Source: JABCPE02 sp963518845 (lineage in GTDB: Bacteria; Bacteroidota; Bacteroidia; Flavobacteriales; Weeksellaceae). From it: 10,804 bases of DNA. The notes under the pieces are model-generated. The model had not been told where the DNA came from. It made no database searches and was given only the letters and a program-made list of their open reading frames with translations. The translations under genes and the position numbers were made by a program. The stretch's first letter is position 1, and every line of letters begins with the position of its first letter. Of the stretch, positions 1-6,731 are shown piece after piece. The stretch is from positions 1 to 10,804 of the forward strand of contig CAUQKV010000041.1 in NCBI GenBank assembly GCA_963518845.1, read 5' to 3'.

Positions 1-1
1 A

Positions 2-1630
2 TTACATCATTCCTGGCATACCGCCTCCCATTGGTGGCATTGGTGGTTCAGGTTTTGGGATTTCTGTGATGACACACTCGGTAGTAAGAAGCATACCTGC
101 TACAGATGCCGCATTTTCTAGGGCTACACGCGTTACCTTCGTAGGGTCTATGATTCCTGCTTCCAGCATGTTTACAAACTCATCCGTTTTTGCATTGTAC
201 CCAAAATCAGCCTTACCTTCTGATACTTTCGCTACGATTACAGAGCCTTCGCCTCCTGCATTCGCTACGATTTGTCTTAGTGGCTCTTCTATCGCTCTTT
301 TCACGATTTTGATACCTGTGTTTTCATCTTGGTTCACTCCGTGAAGATTGTTCAGAGATTCTATCGCTCTTACAAGAGCTACTCCTCCACCTGCTACGAT
401 ACCTTCTTCTACAGCGGCTCTCGTTGCATGCAGGGCATCATCTACTCGGTCTTTTTTCTCTTTCATCTCCACTTCAGAAGCAGCACCTACATAGAGCACA
501 GCTACACCACCTGCCAATTTGGCCAATCTTTCTTGAAGTTTTTCTTTGTCATAGTCAGAAGTTGTAGATTCTAACTGCGCTTTGATTTGGTTTACTCTTG
601 CTTTGATTTGGGCATCATCTCCTGCTCCGTTTACGATAGTCGTATTATCTTTGTCAATTACTACTTTTTCAGCTTTACCAAGAAGCTCGATAGAAGCATT
701 TTCCATAGTGAAACCTCTTTCTTCAGAAATCACTTGTCCGCCCGTAAGGATAGCGATGTCTTCTAACATAGCTTTTCTTCTGTCACCGAAACCAGGAGCT
801 TTCACAGCTGCGATTTTAAGCGAACCTCTTAATTTGTTCACAACCAAAGTTGCCAAAGCCTCGCCTTCTACTTCTTCGGAAATAATCAATAAAGATTTTC
901 CCTGCTGAGCCACAGGCTCTAAAACTGGAAGCAGCTCCTTCATAGAAGAGATTTTTTTCTCTACTAAAAGAATGTACGGATTGTCCAATTCTGCCACCAT
1001 TTTGTCTGGATTAGTCACGAAATATGGCGACTGGTAACCTCTGTCAAACTGCATCCCTTCCACCACATCTACCGTAGTATCTATTCCTTTCGCTTCCTCC
1101 ACAGTGATTACACCTTCTTTTCCTACTTTCGCGAAAGCATCAGCGATAAGTCCACCTATGGTTTCATCATTGTTAGCAGAAACAGAAGCTACTTGCTTGA
1201 TTTTATCATTGTTATCTCCTACTTGCTGAGACTGAGATTTAAGGTTTTCTACCACTGCAGAAACAGCCTTGTCGATTCCTCTTTTCAGGTCCATTGGGTT
1301 TGCTCCTGCTGCCACATTTTTCAGCCCTTCTCTCACGATAGCCTGAGCCAAAACAGTAGCCGTAGTTGTTCCATCTCCTGCGATGTCATTGGTTTTAGAA
1401 GCTACTTCTTTTACCATCTGAGCACCCATGTTTTCTACTTTGTCTTCCAGCTCGATTTCTTTTGCTACAGAAACTCCGTCTTTGGTCACATGCGGAGCGC
1501 CGAAAGATTTCTCAATCACTACATTTCGCCCTTTAGGTCCCAATGTCACTTTTACTGCATTCGCCAATGCATCTACACCTCTTTTTAATGCGTCTCTTGA
1601 TTCAATATCAAATTTAATTTCTTTTGCCAT
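2..1630 (-). CDS. groL: 60 kDa chaperonin GroEL
   Basis: GroEL forms the double-ring cytosolic folding chamber that, with GroES and ATP, refolds non-native proteins. The 542-residue product is full length for the family (about 540-548). It starts MAKEIKFD, carries the ATP-site signatures GPKGRN (31-36) and GDGTTTATV (85-93, with Asp86 matching the E. coli nucleotide-site Asp87), and later has the ALHATRAAVEEGIVAGGG-type signature. It ends in the Gly/Met-rich tail GGGMPGMM that is disordered inside the chamber. The stop codon lies at bases 2-4, so the gene is complete. The start ATG (1628-1630) gives the canonical MAK N-terminus. It is the last visible gene of groES-X-groEL, 79 bases after the uncharacterised gene. 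Identification is essentially certain. Whether the operon continues past the window edge cannot be seen. Confidence 0.99.
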   Translation of the reverse strand: MAKEIKFDIESRDALKRGVDALANAVKVTLGPKGRNVVIEKSFGAPHVTKDGVSVAKEIELEDKVENMGAQMVKEVASKTNDIAGDGTTTATVLAQAIVREGLKNVAAGANPMDLKRGIDKAVSAVVENLKSQSQQVGDNNDKIKQVASVSANNDETIGGLIADAFAKVGKEGVITVEEAKGIDTTVDVVEGMQFDRGYQSPYFVTNPDKMVAELDNPYILLVEKKISSMKELLPVLEPVAQQGKSLLIISEEVEGEALATLVVNKLRGSLKIAAVKAPGFGDRRKAMLEDIAILTGGQVISEERGFTMENASIELLGKAEKVVIDKDNTTIVNGAGDDAQIKARVNQIKAQLESTTSDYDKEKLQERLAKLAGGVAVLYVGAASEVEMKEKKDRVDDALHATRAAVEEGIVAGGGVALVRAIESLNNLHGVNQDENTGIKIVKRAIEEPLRQIVANAGGEGSVIVAKVSEGKADFGYNAKTDEFVNMLEAGIIDPTKVTRVALENAASVAGMLLTTECVITEIPKPEPPMPPMGGGMPGMM

Positions 1631-1650
1631 TTCTTCAGATTTTTAAATAT

Positions 1651-1670
1651 TCTAGACAAATACATCTAGA
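1651..1670 (-). other. Small hairpin in the leader just upstream of groEL
   Basis: Two TCTAGA hexamers (1651-1656 and 1665-1670) are separated by eight bases. They would pair as a 6-bp stem with an 8-nt loop in the groEL-side transcript, ending about 20 nt before the ATG. The loop read on the minus strand is TGTATTTG, one mismatch from the Bacteroidota -7 box TAnnTTTG, but no TTTG lies at the right distance upstream, so I do not call a promoter. It could be an mRNA processing or translation-control element, or chance in an AT-rich gap. Confidence 0.35.
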
Positions 1671-1709
1671 TTTTTACATTTTTTTAATTTTAAATAAATT
1701 CTTTTTTCT

Positions 1710-2246
1710 CTATGCAATTTGGACAATTCTACATTTTTCGCAGAGAGGATAGGATTCCACAAAGTTTTTGATTTTTTCCTTTGCTTCTGCAAAACTTCCA
1801 TTGATGTAGAAATATAGAGCTGTCTCGGTGCTTCCCTCAAAATAAGAAGTAACCACTATCTCATCATTTAGTGTTTCTTCAATATTTTTATAAACCTCAT
1901 TGATATCACAGTTCTGATAAACCTCCTCTGGCAGGTCTGTTCCGTTAATATAAATTGCCAATCCTTCTGCTGTTCCTACTTCTTGGGAAAAATCTTCGCC
2001 ATATAGTTTAGAACCTTTCGGGATACCGATTTCTTCTAGTTTGTGTAGTAGCTCCTTCACGGCTTCAGGACTATTGAGTTCCAGCTCAATATCACAATAC
2101 TCCACCTCTCCATTCTTATCCATCATAGTACCGCCTCCAGATGTCGCTCCTAAATTTCCTTCTGATAGAAATTCTTCTATTAAATCTTCCAAATCGTGCC
2201 TATCAAAAGGCTGTAATTTAGCATTTAGCTGTAATGTATAGAACAT
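1710..2246 (-). CDS. Uncharacterised 178-residue protein encoded between groES and groEL
   Basis: I cannot assign a function. The protein is acidic, has no signal peptide or membrane segment, and is probably cytosolic. Visible features are a Gly-rich stretch SGGGTMM (36-42), followed by a strand-like EYCDIELEL (49-57) and an amphipathic helix. A second strand-helix unit lies near the C-terminus (TALYFYING, then AEAKEKIKNFVES), so the chain may contain two related alpha/beta halves. The last 13 residues hold a Cys pair, C169-x2-C172, in LCEKCRIVQIA; other Cys are 51 and 113. The motif density looks like a genuine conserved family of hypothetical proteins rather than a spurious frame, but I recall no confident family name. 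It starts 14 bases after the groES stop and lies 79 bases before groEL, so it is almost surely co-transcribed with both chaperonin genes. A chaperonin accessory role is only a guess from position. Confidence 0.85.
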   Translation of the reverse strand: MFYTLQLNAKLQPFDRHDLEDLIEEFLSEGNLGATSGGGTMMDKNGEVEYCDIELELNSPEAVKELLHKLEEIGIPKGSKLYGEDFSQEVGTAEGLAIYINGTDLPEEVYQNCDINEVYKNIEETLNDEIVVTSYFEGSTETALYFYINGSFAEAKEKIKNFVESYPLCEKCRIVQIA

Positions 2247-2260
2247 AATATTTTAATTTT

Positions 2261-2539
2261 TTATCCCAAAATTCCTAACAAATCAGACTCTCTTATGATA
2301 AGATAATCCTTACCATCTAGTTTTAATTCTTGTCCAGCGTATTTTCCGTAAAGAACCTTGTCTCCTACTTTCACAGTAAGCGGCTCGTCTTTTTTGCCAT
2401 TTCCTACGGCTACTACTACGCCTTCCTGTGGTTTTTCTTTTGCTGTATCTGGAATGATCAATCCTGATGCTGTCTTTGTCTCTGCTGGAGCTGGTTCTAC
2501 CAATACTCTATCTGCTAATGGTTTAAAATTTACTGACAT
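2261..2539 (-). CDS. groS: 10 kDa co-chaperonin GroES
   Basis: GroES is the heptameric lid that caps the GroEL ring. The 92-residue product starts MSVNFKPLADRVLVEP, which is the family N-terminus. The mobile loop that docks on GroEL falls around residues 17-34 (TKTASGLIIPDTAKEKP). It is followed by GVVVAVGNGKK and the VKVGDKVLYGKYAG segment, and it ends IRESDLLGILG. I chose the ATG at 2537-2539 because it gives exactly the family length. An in-frame ATG at 2614 would add 25 residues unlike any GroES, starting upstream of the likely promoter. It is the first gene of the groES-X-groEL run. A 182-base divergent spacer separates it from the antiporter gene and holds the TGACA/TGTCA palindrome and a TAAATTTA box. 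The identification is certain. Confidence 0.98.
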   Translation of the reverse strand: MSVNFKPLADRVLVEPAPAETKTASGLIIPDTAKEKPQEGVVVAVGNGKKDEPLTVKVGDKVLYGKYAGQELKLDGKDYLIIRESDLLGILG

Positions 2540-2584
2540 AATTATTTCTTTTATTAAATGATTTAATTTTTGAATGATACTCTC

Positions 2585-2592
2585 TAAATTTA
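2585..2592 (-). promoter_or_regulatory. Candidate groES promoter -7 box
   Basis: TAAATTTA on the minus strand matches the Bacteroidota -7 consensus TAnnTTTG at 5 of its 6 fixed positions and would give a leader of roughly 40 nt before the groES ATG. No TTTG lies at the expected 19-21 base spacing; that place is occupied by the TGACA/TGTCA palindrome. An alternative reading of the same bases is a sigma-54-like GG-N10 element (GG at 2595-2596), but it ends in GA instead of the required GC, so that reading is weak. Confidence 0.4.
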
Positions 2593-2608
2593 TACCAAAA
2601 TCAAATTG

Positions 2609-2622
2609 TGACATTTTTGTCA
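2609..2622. promoter_or_regulatory. TGACA-N4-TGTCA palindrome upstream of groES (possible heat-shock operator)
   Basis: The 14-base sequence TGACATTTTTGTCA has perfect 5-bp arms (2609-2613 and 2618-2622) around TTTT. Its centre is about 76 bases upstream of the groES ATG and about 27 bases upstream of the candidate -7 box, that is around the -33 region. A further TGACA half-site lies at 2650-2654. It does not resemble CIRCE (TTAGCACTC-N9-GAGTGCTAA), the HrcA operator common at groESL in other phyla. Position and symmetry suggest a dimeric regulator's site controlling groES; it also lies in the divergent spacer shared with the antiporter gene. The regulator is unknown. Confidence 0.45.
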
Positions 2623-2721
2623 GTTTTCCTCACTTTATGAATGAAAATTTGACACACCTATGAATTTTTTACAACTTTTTTAACAAAATTTTAGTATATT
2701 GCGAAAACTTAAACTTAATAT

Positions 2722-4299
2722 ATGGTAGAATATTTTTCATTTTTTATATTGCTGTCTGTCATCATTATGGGAATTGTGATGCTGAGCAATAAAATAAAAG
2801 TCGCATACCCTATCCTTCTGCTCATCGCAGGGCTGGGCGTAGGTTTCCTTCCTAACACACCTAATATAAAAATAGACCCACATCTGATTTTTATTATCTT
2901 CCTGCCTCCACTTTTATACGAAGCAGCGCTAGCTAACTCGTGGAAAGAGATTTGGCGCTGGAGGAGAATTATTTTCAGTTTTGCATTTATTGTGGTTTTT
3001 TTGACCGCAATTTCTGTCGCATTGTTTGTCAATCATTATATTCCTGGGTTTTCACTGGCGCTGGGCTTTCTTCTTGGAGGGATAGTTTCTCCTCCTGATG
3101 CGGTGAGTGCTGGAGCTATTCTAAAATTCGTGAAAGTCCCTAAAAGAATCGCTACTATTTTGGAAGGAGAAAGTTTATTCAATGATGCTTCCTCTCTTAT
3201 AATCCTAAGATTCTCTATGGCAGCAGTAGCTACTGGGCAGTTCATATGGCAGGATGCAGCGGGAAGTTTCGCTTGGATGATTTTCGGAGGAACGGGCATT
3301 GGACTTTTTATAGCGTTCGTTGTTATGCAAATTCATAGATTACTTCCTACCAATGAAGATATTGATGTAATACTCTCTCTATTAACACCTTACATTATGT
3401 ACATAATCGCAGAAGAGGTTCATGCTTCTGGGGTAATGGCGGTTGTATGTGGAGGTCTGTATTTGGCTTATCATAACATTCATATTTTGAGTAGTTCATC
3501 CAGAATTAGAGGTATTAATGTTTGGCATAGTTTCACTTTCCTTCTCAATGGTTTGGTATTCTTGCTAATCGGTTTGGGGCTTCCTGACATTGTAGAAGGG
3601 CTAAAAAAAGACGGAATAAGCTTATATGATGCTTCTATTTATGGGGTTTTAGTGACAATAGTGCTGATTGTTGTGCGTCTTTTGGCTTCGTATGGTGCAG
3701 TCATTGTAACCAAAGTGATGAGCAATTTCATCACTGTAGCCGACCCTAAAATAAATCTAAAAGCGCCTTTCATCATCGGATGGTCTGGGATGCGTGGAGT
3801 GGTTTCCTTGGCAGCGGCTCTTTCCATTCCGCTAACATTGGATGACGGCACACCTTTCCCAAACAGAAGCCTTATATTATACATCACTTTCGTGACTATT
3901 TTCGTGACTTTGGTTTTTCAGGGACTTACTTTACCTTTCATTATCAAGAAGTTAAAACTCCCTAAATTCAACGACCATTTTCCTGAGCACGAAACCGAGA
4001 GATTTATTCTGAGAAAATTGGCCAAAAGCTCTATCGACTATCTAACAACCAATTACAAAGAAGAAATGAAAAACAGCTTTGAGCTGAGAGCTGTAGTGAG
4101 CCGATGGGAACAGCGATTAGTAACGGAAGAGGAGCTAAAAATACCTGACCACATCAAAGAAATCTACATCGATGTGCTCTGCAAAAAAAGAAATATTCTT
4201 TTTGAAATTAACAATAAATACCCGAAAATCAACGAGGATATCATCCGAAAATTCATTCATCGTATAGATTTGGAAGAAGAAAGAATAAGACACGAGTAA
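2722..4299 (+). CDS. CPA1-family Na+(K+)/H+ antiporter
   Basis: This is an inner-membrane monovalent cation/proton antiporter of the CPA1 (NhaP/NhaE-like) superfamily, used for cytoplasmic pH and sodium homeostasis. The 525-residue protein has about 12 hydrophobic segments over residues 1-410, then a hydrophilic cytosolic tail of about 115 residues (411-525). Ion-site signatures are GGIVSPPDAVSAGA (119-131, candidate carboxylate Asp126), the following LEGESLFNDASSLI (148-160, with Asn154-Asp155) and the conserved Arg358 in SGMRGVVSLAAAL. FLPPLLYEAAL (60-70) is also typical. The start at 2722 gives a first membrane helix directly at the N-terminus, as expected. It heads a tight run with a glycosyltransferase, an acetyltransferase and carbonic anhydrase; the next gene starts 4 bases after its stop. 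Family is secure; ion selectivity (Na+, K+ or Li+) cannot be read from sequence. Confidence 0.93.
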   Translation: MVEYFSFFILLSVIIMGIVMLSNKIKVAYPILLLIAGLGVGFLPNTPNIKIDPHLIFIIFLPPLLYEAALANSWKEIWRWRRIIFSFAFIVVFLTAISVALFVNHYIPGFSLALGFLLGGIVSPPDAVSAGAILKFVKVPKRIATILEGESLFNDASSLIILRFSMAAVATGQFIWQDAAGSFAWMIFGGTGIGLFIAFVVMQIHRLLPTNEDIDVILSLLTPYIMYIIAEEVHASGVMAVVCGGLYLAYHNIHILSSSSRIRGINVWHSFTFLLNGLVFLLIGLGLPDIVEGLKKDGISLYDASIYGVLVTIVLIVVRLLASYGAVIVTKVMSNFITVADPKINLKAPFIIGWSGMRGVVSLAAALSIPLTLDDGTPFPNRSLILYITFVTIFVTLVFQGLTLPFIIKKLKLPKFNDHFPEHETERFILRKLAKSSIDYLTTNYKEEMKNSFELRAVVSRWEQRLVTEEELKIPDHIKEIYIDVLCKKRNILFEINNKYPKINEDIIRKFIHRIDLEEERIRHE

Positions 4300-4303
4300 A
4301 ACC

Positions 4304-5446
4304 ATGCAAAAGAAAAAAATACTTATTCGTATCGGCTCTCTCCGCCACGGCGGAGCAGAGAAGGTTTTGGCAACTTTCCTTAAAAATATCCCATCCGATA
4401 AATACGAAGTGGATCTCCTGCTGAATCTCTATTCTGGGAAATATCTTTCCGAAATCCCGAGCTGGATAAACATCCTCTATCTCATCAAAGGAGAGATGAT
4501 TCCTACCAACAGACCGCAGGACATTCCGATAAAAGCGCTTCGTGTAGGATATCTATTTTTATTGAAAAAATTCCCAAAACTGCTCTACAAATTCATTCTT
4601 AAAGACAAAAAATATGATGTAGAATTTGCGGCAATTCATGGAGTAAGGGACGAAATCCTAAACTCTCCTATCACCTCTTCGAAAAAAATTGTTTGGATTC
4701 ACAATGACTTGCGAAAAACCCAATTTCACAACTATACGGATGATGAAATCAGGAAGTTTTTTAAGTTTGATAAAATTATGGTGATTTCCGAGCATATCCA
4801 AAAAGATTTTGAAAACTTGGCTAAAAATGAAGACGAAAAAAAGCGAATCGTGCGAATTTACAACCCACTTGACACAGATGAAATTTTAAGAAAAAGTGAA
4901 GCGCCTCTGACTGGCGATTATCAGCATCCTTTGTTTTTGTCCGTTGGGACGGTTTTCCCACAGAAAGGATTTGACCGACTGCTGAAAGCCCACAAAAGGC
5001 TTTTGGATGAGGGATTTTCCCATCAGATTTTAATCGTGGGAGATGGCTACGATTTTGAAAATATTAAAAAACTAAAAGCAGAACTTGGCGTAGAAAACAC
5101 CGCTAAAATGCTTGGTTTTACAGACAATCCGTATCCTTATTTTAGAAGCGCGGATTTCTATGTCCTCAGCTCAAGATACGAAGGCTATCCTACAGTACTA
5201 TTCGAAGCTATTACACTGAAAAAAAATATCATCGCCACTGATGTTTCTGGAGTGCGAGAAATGCTGAATGATGGAGAACTAGGACTGATTGTAGAGAATT
5301 CCGAAGAAGGAATTTATCAAGGAATGAAAGAAGCTCTGAGTAATGCAGATAACTTCAACAAGTATCAAGAAAAACTAAAAAACTACACCATGCCTTTCAA
5401 CCTTGAAAACTCTGTTAAAAAAATAATGGAAATCATTGATAATTAG
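4304..5446 (+). CDS. GT4-like glycosyltransferase (group 1, GT-B fold)
   Basis: This is a retaining-type glycosyltransferase that probably adds a sugar from a nucleotide-sugar donor to a cell-surface glycan or lipid-linked precursor at the cytoplasmic face. In 380 residues it shows the N-terminal acceptor-domain motif GSLRHGGAEKVL (11-22), then the C-terminal donor domain beginning LFLSVGTVFPQKGFDRLL (210-227), VGDG (245-248), and the E-x7-E donor motif from Glu293 to Glu301 in SRYEGYPTVLFEAI. It ends with VSGVREML and a C-terminal helix. It has no signal peptide or transmembrane helix and would bind the membrane peripherally. It starts 4 bases after the antiporter stop, and its TAG stop is directly followed by the ATG of the acetyltransferase, so the two enzymes are probably translationally coupled and work on one product. 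Donor and acceptor are unknown. Confidence 0.93.
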   Translation: MQKKKILIRIGSLRHGGAEKVLATFLKNIPSDKYEVDLLLNLYSGKYLSEIPSWINILYLIKGEMIPTNRPQDIPIKALRVGYLFLLKKFPKLLYKFILKDKKYDVEFAAIHGVRDEILNSPITSSKKIVWIHNDLRKTQFHNYTDDEIRKFFKFDKIMVISEHIQKDFENLAKNEDEKKRIVRIYNPLDTDEILRKSEAPLTGDYQHPLFLSVGTVFPQKGFDRLLKAHKRLLDEGFSHQILIVGDGYDFENIKKLKAELGVENTAKMLGFTDNPYPYFRSADFYVLSSRYEGYPTVLFEAITLKKNIIATDVSGVREMLNDGELGLIVENSEEGIYQGMKEALSNADNFNKYQEKLKNYTMPFNLENSVKKIMEIIDN

Positions 5447-5998
5447 ATGAAATACACTATCATACAAAAGGATTTTTACCGTGCCTGCGGGCAGTGGCTT
5501 TCTCATTTTCAAATGCTAAAAAAATGCCTCAGTCCCAATCTGCACTATATCTATTGGTTTCGTAATGCACAGAAATACCCAAAATCTTCTTTAATAGGGA
5601 AAATTTATCGGTTTATCCTAAGGCATTATCAGATAAAATACGGTTTCCAAATTTATCCAGAAACGGAAATTGGTGAAGGCTTTTATTTAGGGCATTGGGG
5701 AGTGTTGGTTATCAATCCAGAAACCATCATTGGCAAAAATTGTAACATCGCACAGGGCGTAACCATTGGGCAGACCAACAGAGGAAAATCCATAGGCGTC
5801 CCTAAAATAGGCAACGAAGTCTGGATAGGCGCCAATGCTGTGATAGTCGGCGGAATTACCATCGGAGATAATGTCCTCATCGCACCAAATGCGTATGTGA
5901 ATATGGATGTTCCTTCTAATTCTGTAGTTGTGGGAAACCCTGCCCAAATCATCCCTAATGAAAATGCTACAGAAGGATACATTAACAATAAAATTTGA
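5447..5998 (+). CDS. Hexapeptide-repeat (left-handed beta-helix) O-acetyltransferase, CysE/WcaB-like
   Basis: This enzyme transfers an acetyl group from acetyl-CoA, most likely to a sugar hydroxyl of the glycan made with the preceding glycosyltransferase. The 183-residue chain has a helical N-terminus (about 1-66), then imperfect hexapeptide turns such as IGEGFYLG, IGKNCNIAQGVTIG, IGNEVWIGANAVIVG and IGDNVLIAPNAYV (about 67-155), ending in the CoA-site loop VVVGNPAQII. His83 in LGHWG aligns by eye with the catalytic His of serine acetyltransferase. The second His of true CysE (in the DRHPKI-type segment) is replaced here by SIGVPKI (115-121), which argues against a serine acetyltransferase in cysteine synthesis, although automatic annotation would probably call it that. 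The ATG at 5447 abuts the previous stop; carbonic anhydrase begins 7 bases after its end. Confidence 0.9.
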   Translation: MKYTIIQKDFYRACGQWLSHFQMLKKCLSPNLHYIYWFRNAQKYPKSSLIGKIYRFILRHYQIKYGFQIYPETEIGEGFYLGHWGVLVINPETIIGKNCNIAQGVTIGQTNRGKSIGVPKIGNEVWIGANAVIVGGITIGDNVLIAPNAYVNMDVPSNSVVVGNPAQIIPNENATEGYINNKI

Positions 5999-6005
5999 TT
6001 TTTAA

Positions 6006-6692
6006 ATGGCACTATCTTATAAAGTTATTTTTGAAAATAATAAAAAATGGGTAGAAAGAAAACTTGGTGAAGATGCTGATTTTTTCAAAAATCTAGCCAA
6101 AGAACAGAACCCAGAATACCTATACATAGGCTGCTCAGACAGCCGAGTAACTACGGAAGAACTCATGGGACTAAAACCTGGTGAAGTTTTTGTGCATAGA
6201 AATATTGCTAATCTGGTAAATACACTGGATCTGAATGCAATATCTGCTATACAATACGCCGTAGAACACCTGAAAGTAAAACACATCATTGTCTGCGGGC
6301 ATTATGATTGTGGAGGAATAAAAGCGGCGATGAGTCCAGAAGATTTGGGACTACTGAATCCTTGGCTCAGAAATATCCGAGATATTTACAGACTTCACCG
6401 CATAGAACTAGATGCCATAGCTGATGAAAAGGAACGAAACAACCGATTAGTAGAACTAAATGTGCAGGAGCAGTGCATCAATGTCATCAAGCTTGCCTGC
6501 GTGCAGGAGCGATATATCGTAGATGAATACCCTATCGTTCACGGATGGGTTTTTGATATTTCCACAGGGAAACTAAAAGACCTGAATTTAGATTTTAAAA
6601 ACATCCTGAAAGACATTCAGGAAATCTACAATCTCACTGATTCTGAATGGGTAATGAGCCGAAAGCACAATAAAAATATCAAAAACGCATAA
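6006..6692 (+). CDS. can: Beta-class carbonic anhydrase
   Basis: This is a cytosolic zinc enzyme that interconverts CO2 and bicarbonate, supplying bicarbonate for carboxylases and buffering pH. The 228-residue protein has the canonical motifs CSDSRV (Cys43, Asp45, Arg47) and HYDCGG (His99, Cys102), giving zinc ligands Cys43/His99/Cys102 with the Asp-Arg catalytic dyad. VFVHRNIANLV (61-71) is also diagnostic. Length and motif spacing fit the E. coli Can type, and there is no signal peptide. The start ATG is 7 bases after the acetyltransferase stop in an AT-rich context. It is the last gene of the plus-strand run and converges on a SulP anion transporter. That pairing is frequent in bacteria and suggests bicarbonate uptake linked to hydration, though this is an inference from context. 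Confidence in the enzyme call is very high. Confidence 0.98.
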   Translation: MALSYKVIFENNKKWVERKLGEDADFFKNLAKEQNPEYLYIGCSDSRVTTEELMGLKPGEVFVHRNIANLVNTLDLNAISAIQYAVEHLKVKHIIVCGHYDCGGIKAAMSPEDLGLLNPWLRNIRDIYRLHRIELDAIADEKERNNRLVELNVQEQCINVIKLACVQERYIVDEYPIVHGWVFDISTGKLKDLNLDFKNILKDIQEIYNLTDSEWVMSRKHNKNIKNA

Positions 6693-6695
6693 AAC

Positions 6696-6726
6696 AAAAA
6701 TGCTGCAAAATTTTGCAGCATTTTTT
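6696..6726. terminator. Bidirectional intrinsic terminator between carbonic anhydrase and SulP genes
   Basis: A perfect 20-base palindrome (6701-6720; arms TGCTGCAAAA and TTTTGCAGCA) is flanked by AAAAA on the left (6696-6700) and TTTTTT on the right (6721-6726). Either strand therefore transcribes a hairpin followed by a U-run. It starts 8 bases after the carbonic anhydrase stop and ends 11 bases before the SulP stop codon, which is the expected place for a shared terminator of two convergent genes. Confidence 0.93.
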
Positions 6727-6731
6727 ATATT

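Noticed and set aside
1193..1588. Open frame of 131 residues antisense to groEL
   Set aside because: Its composition is Phe/Ser/Cys/His-rich like a reverse-frame shadow of a conserved gene, and no promoter or family resemblance is visible.
1652..1840. Minus-strand 62-residue frame overlapping the end of the groES-groEL intergenic gene
   Set aside because: Mostly out-of-frame reading of the 178-residue gene plus AT-rich spacer; Lys-rich low-complexity end and no recognisable motif.
2540..2614. A 25-residue N-terminal extension of GroES from an upstream ATG at 2614
   Set aside because: It would make GroES 117 residues instead of the family's about 92-97, precedes the exact family N-terminus, and its coding bases overlap the likely promoter.
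2585..2622. Sigma-54 promoter for groES with the palindrome as enhancer site
   Set aside because: The GG-N10 element is followed by GA, not the near-invariant GC, and the palindrome is much closer than usual enhancer sites. Kept only as an alternative within the groES regulatory finding.
3076..3132. SPPD instead of TDP-type ion-site motif in the antiporter as an unusual substitution
   Set aside because: From memory, bacterial CPA1 proteins of this subfamily commonly read (A/S)PPDAV here, and the Asp and downstream ND pair are intact.
5683..6012. Open frame of 109 residues antisense to the acetyltransferase
   Set aside because: It mirrors the repetitive hexapeptide coding sequence, overlaps a well-supported gene throughout and spans the junction with carbonic anhydrase.
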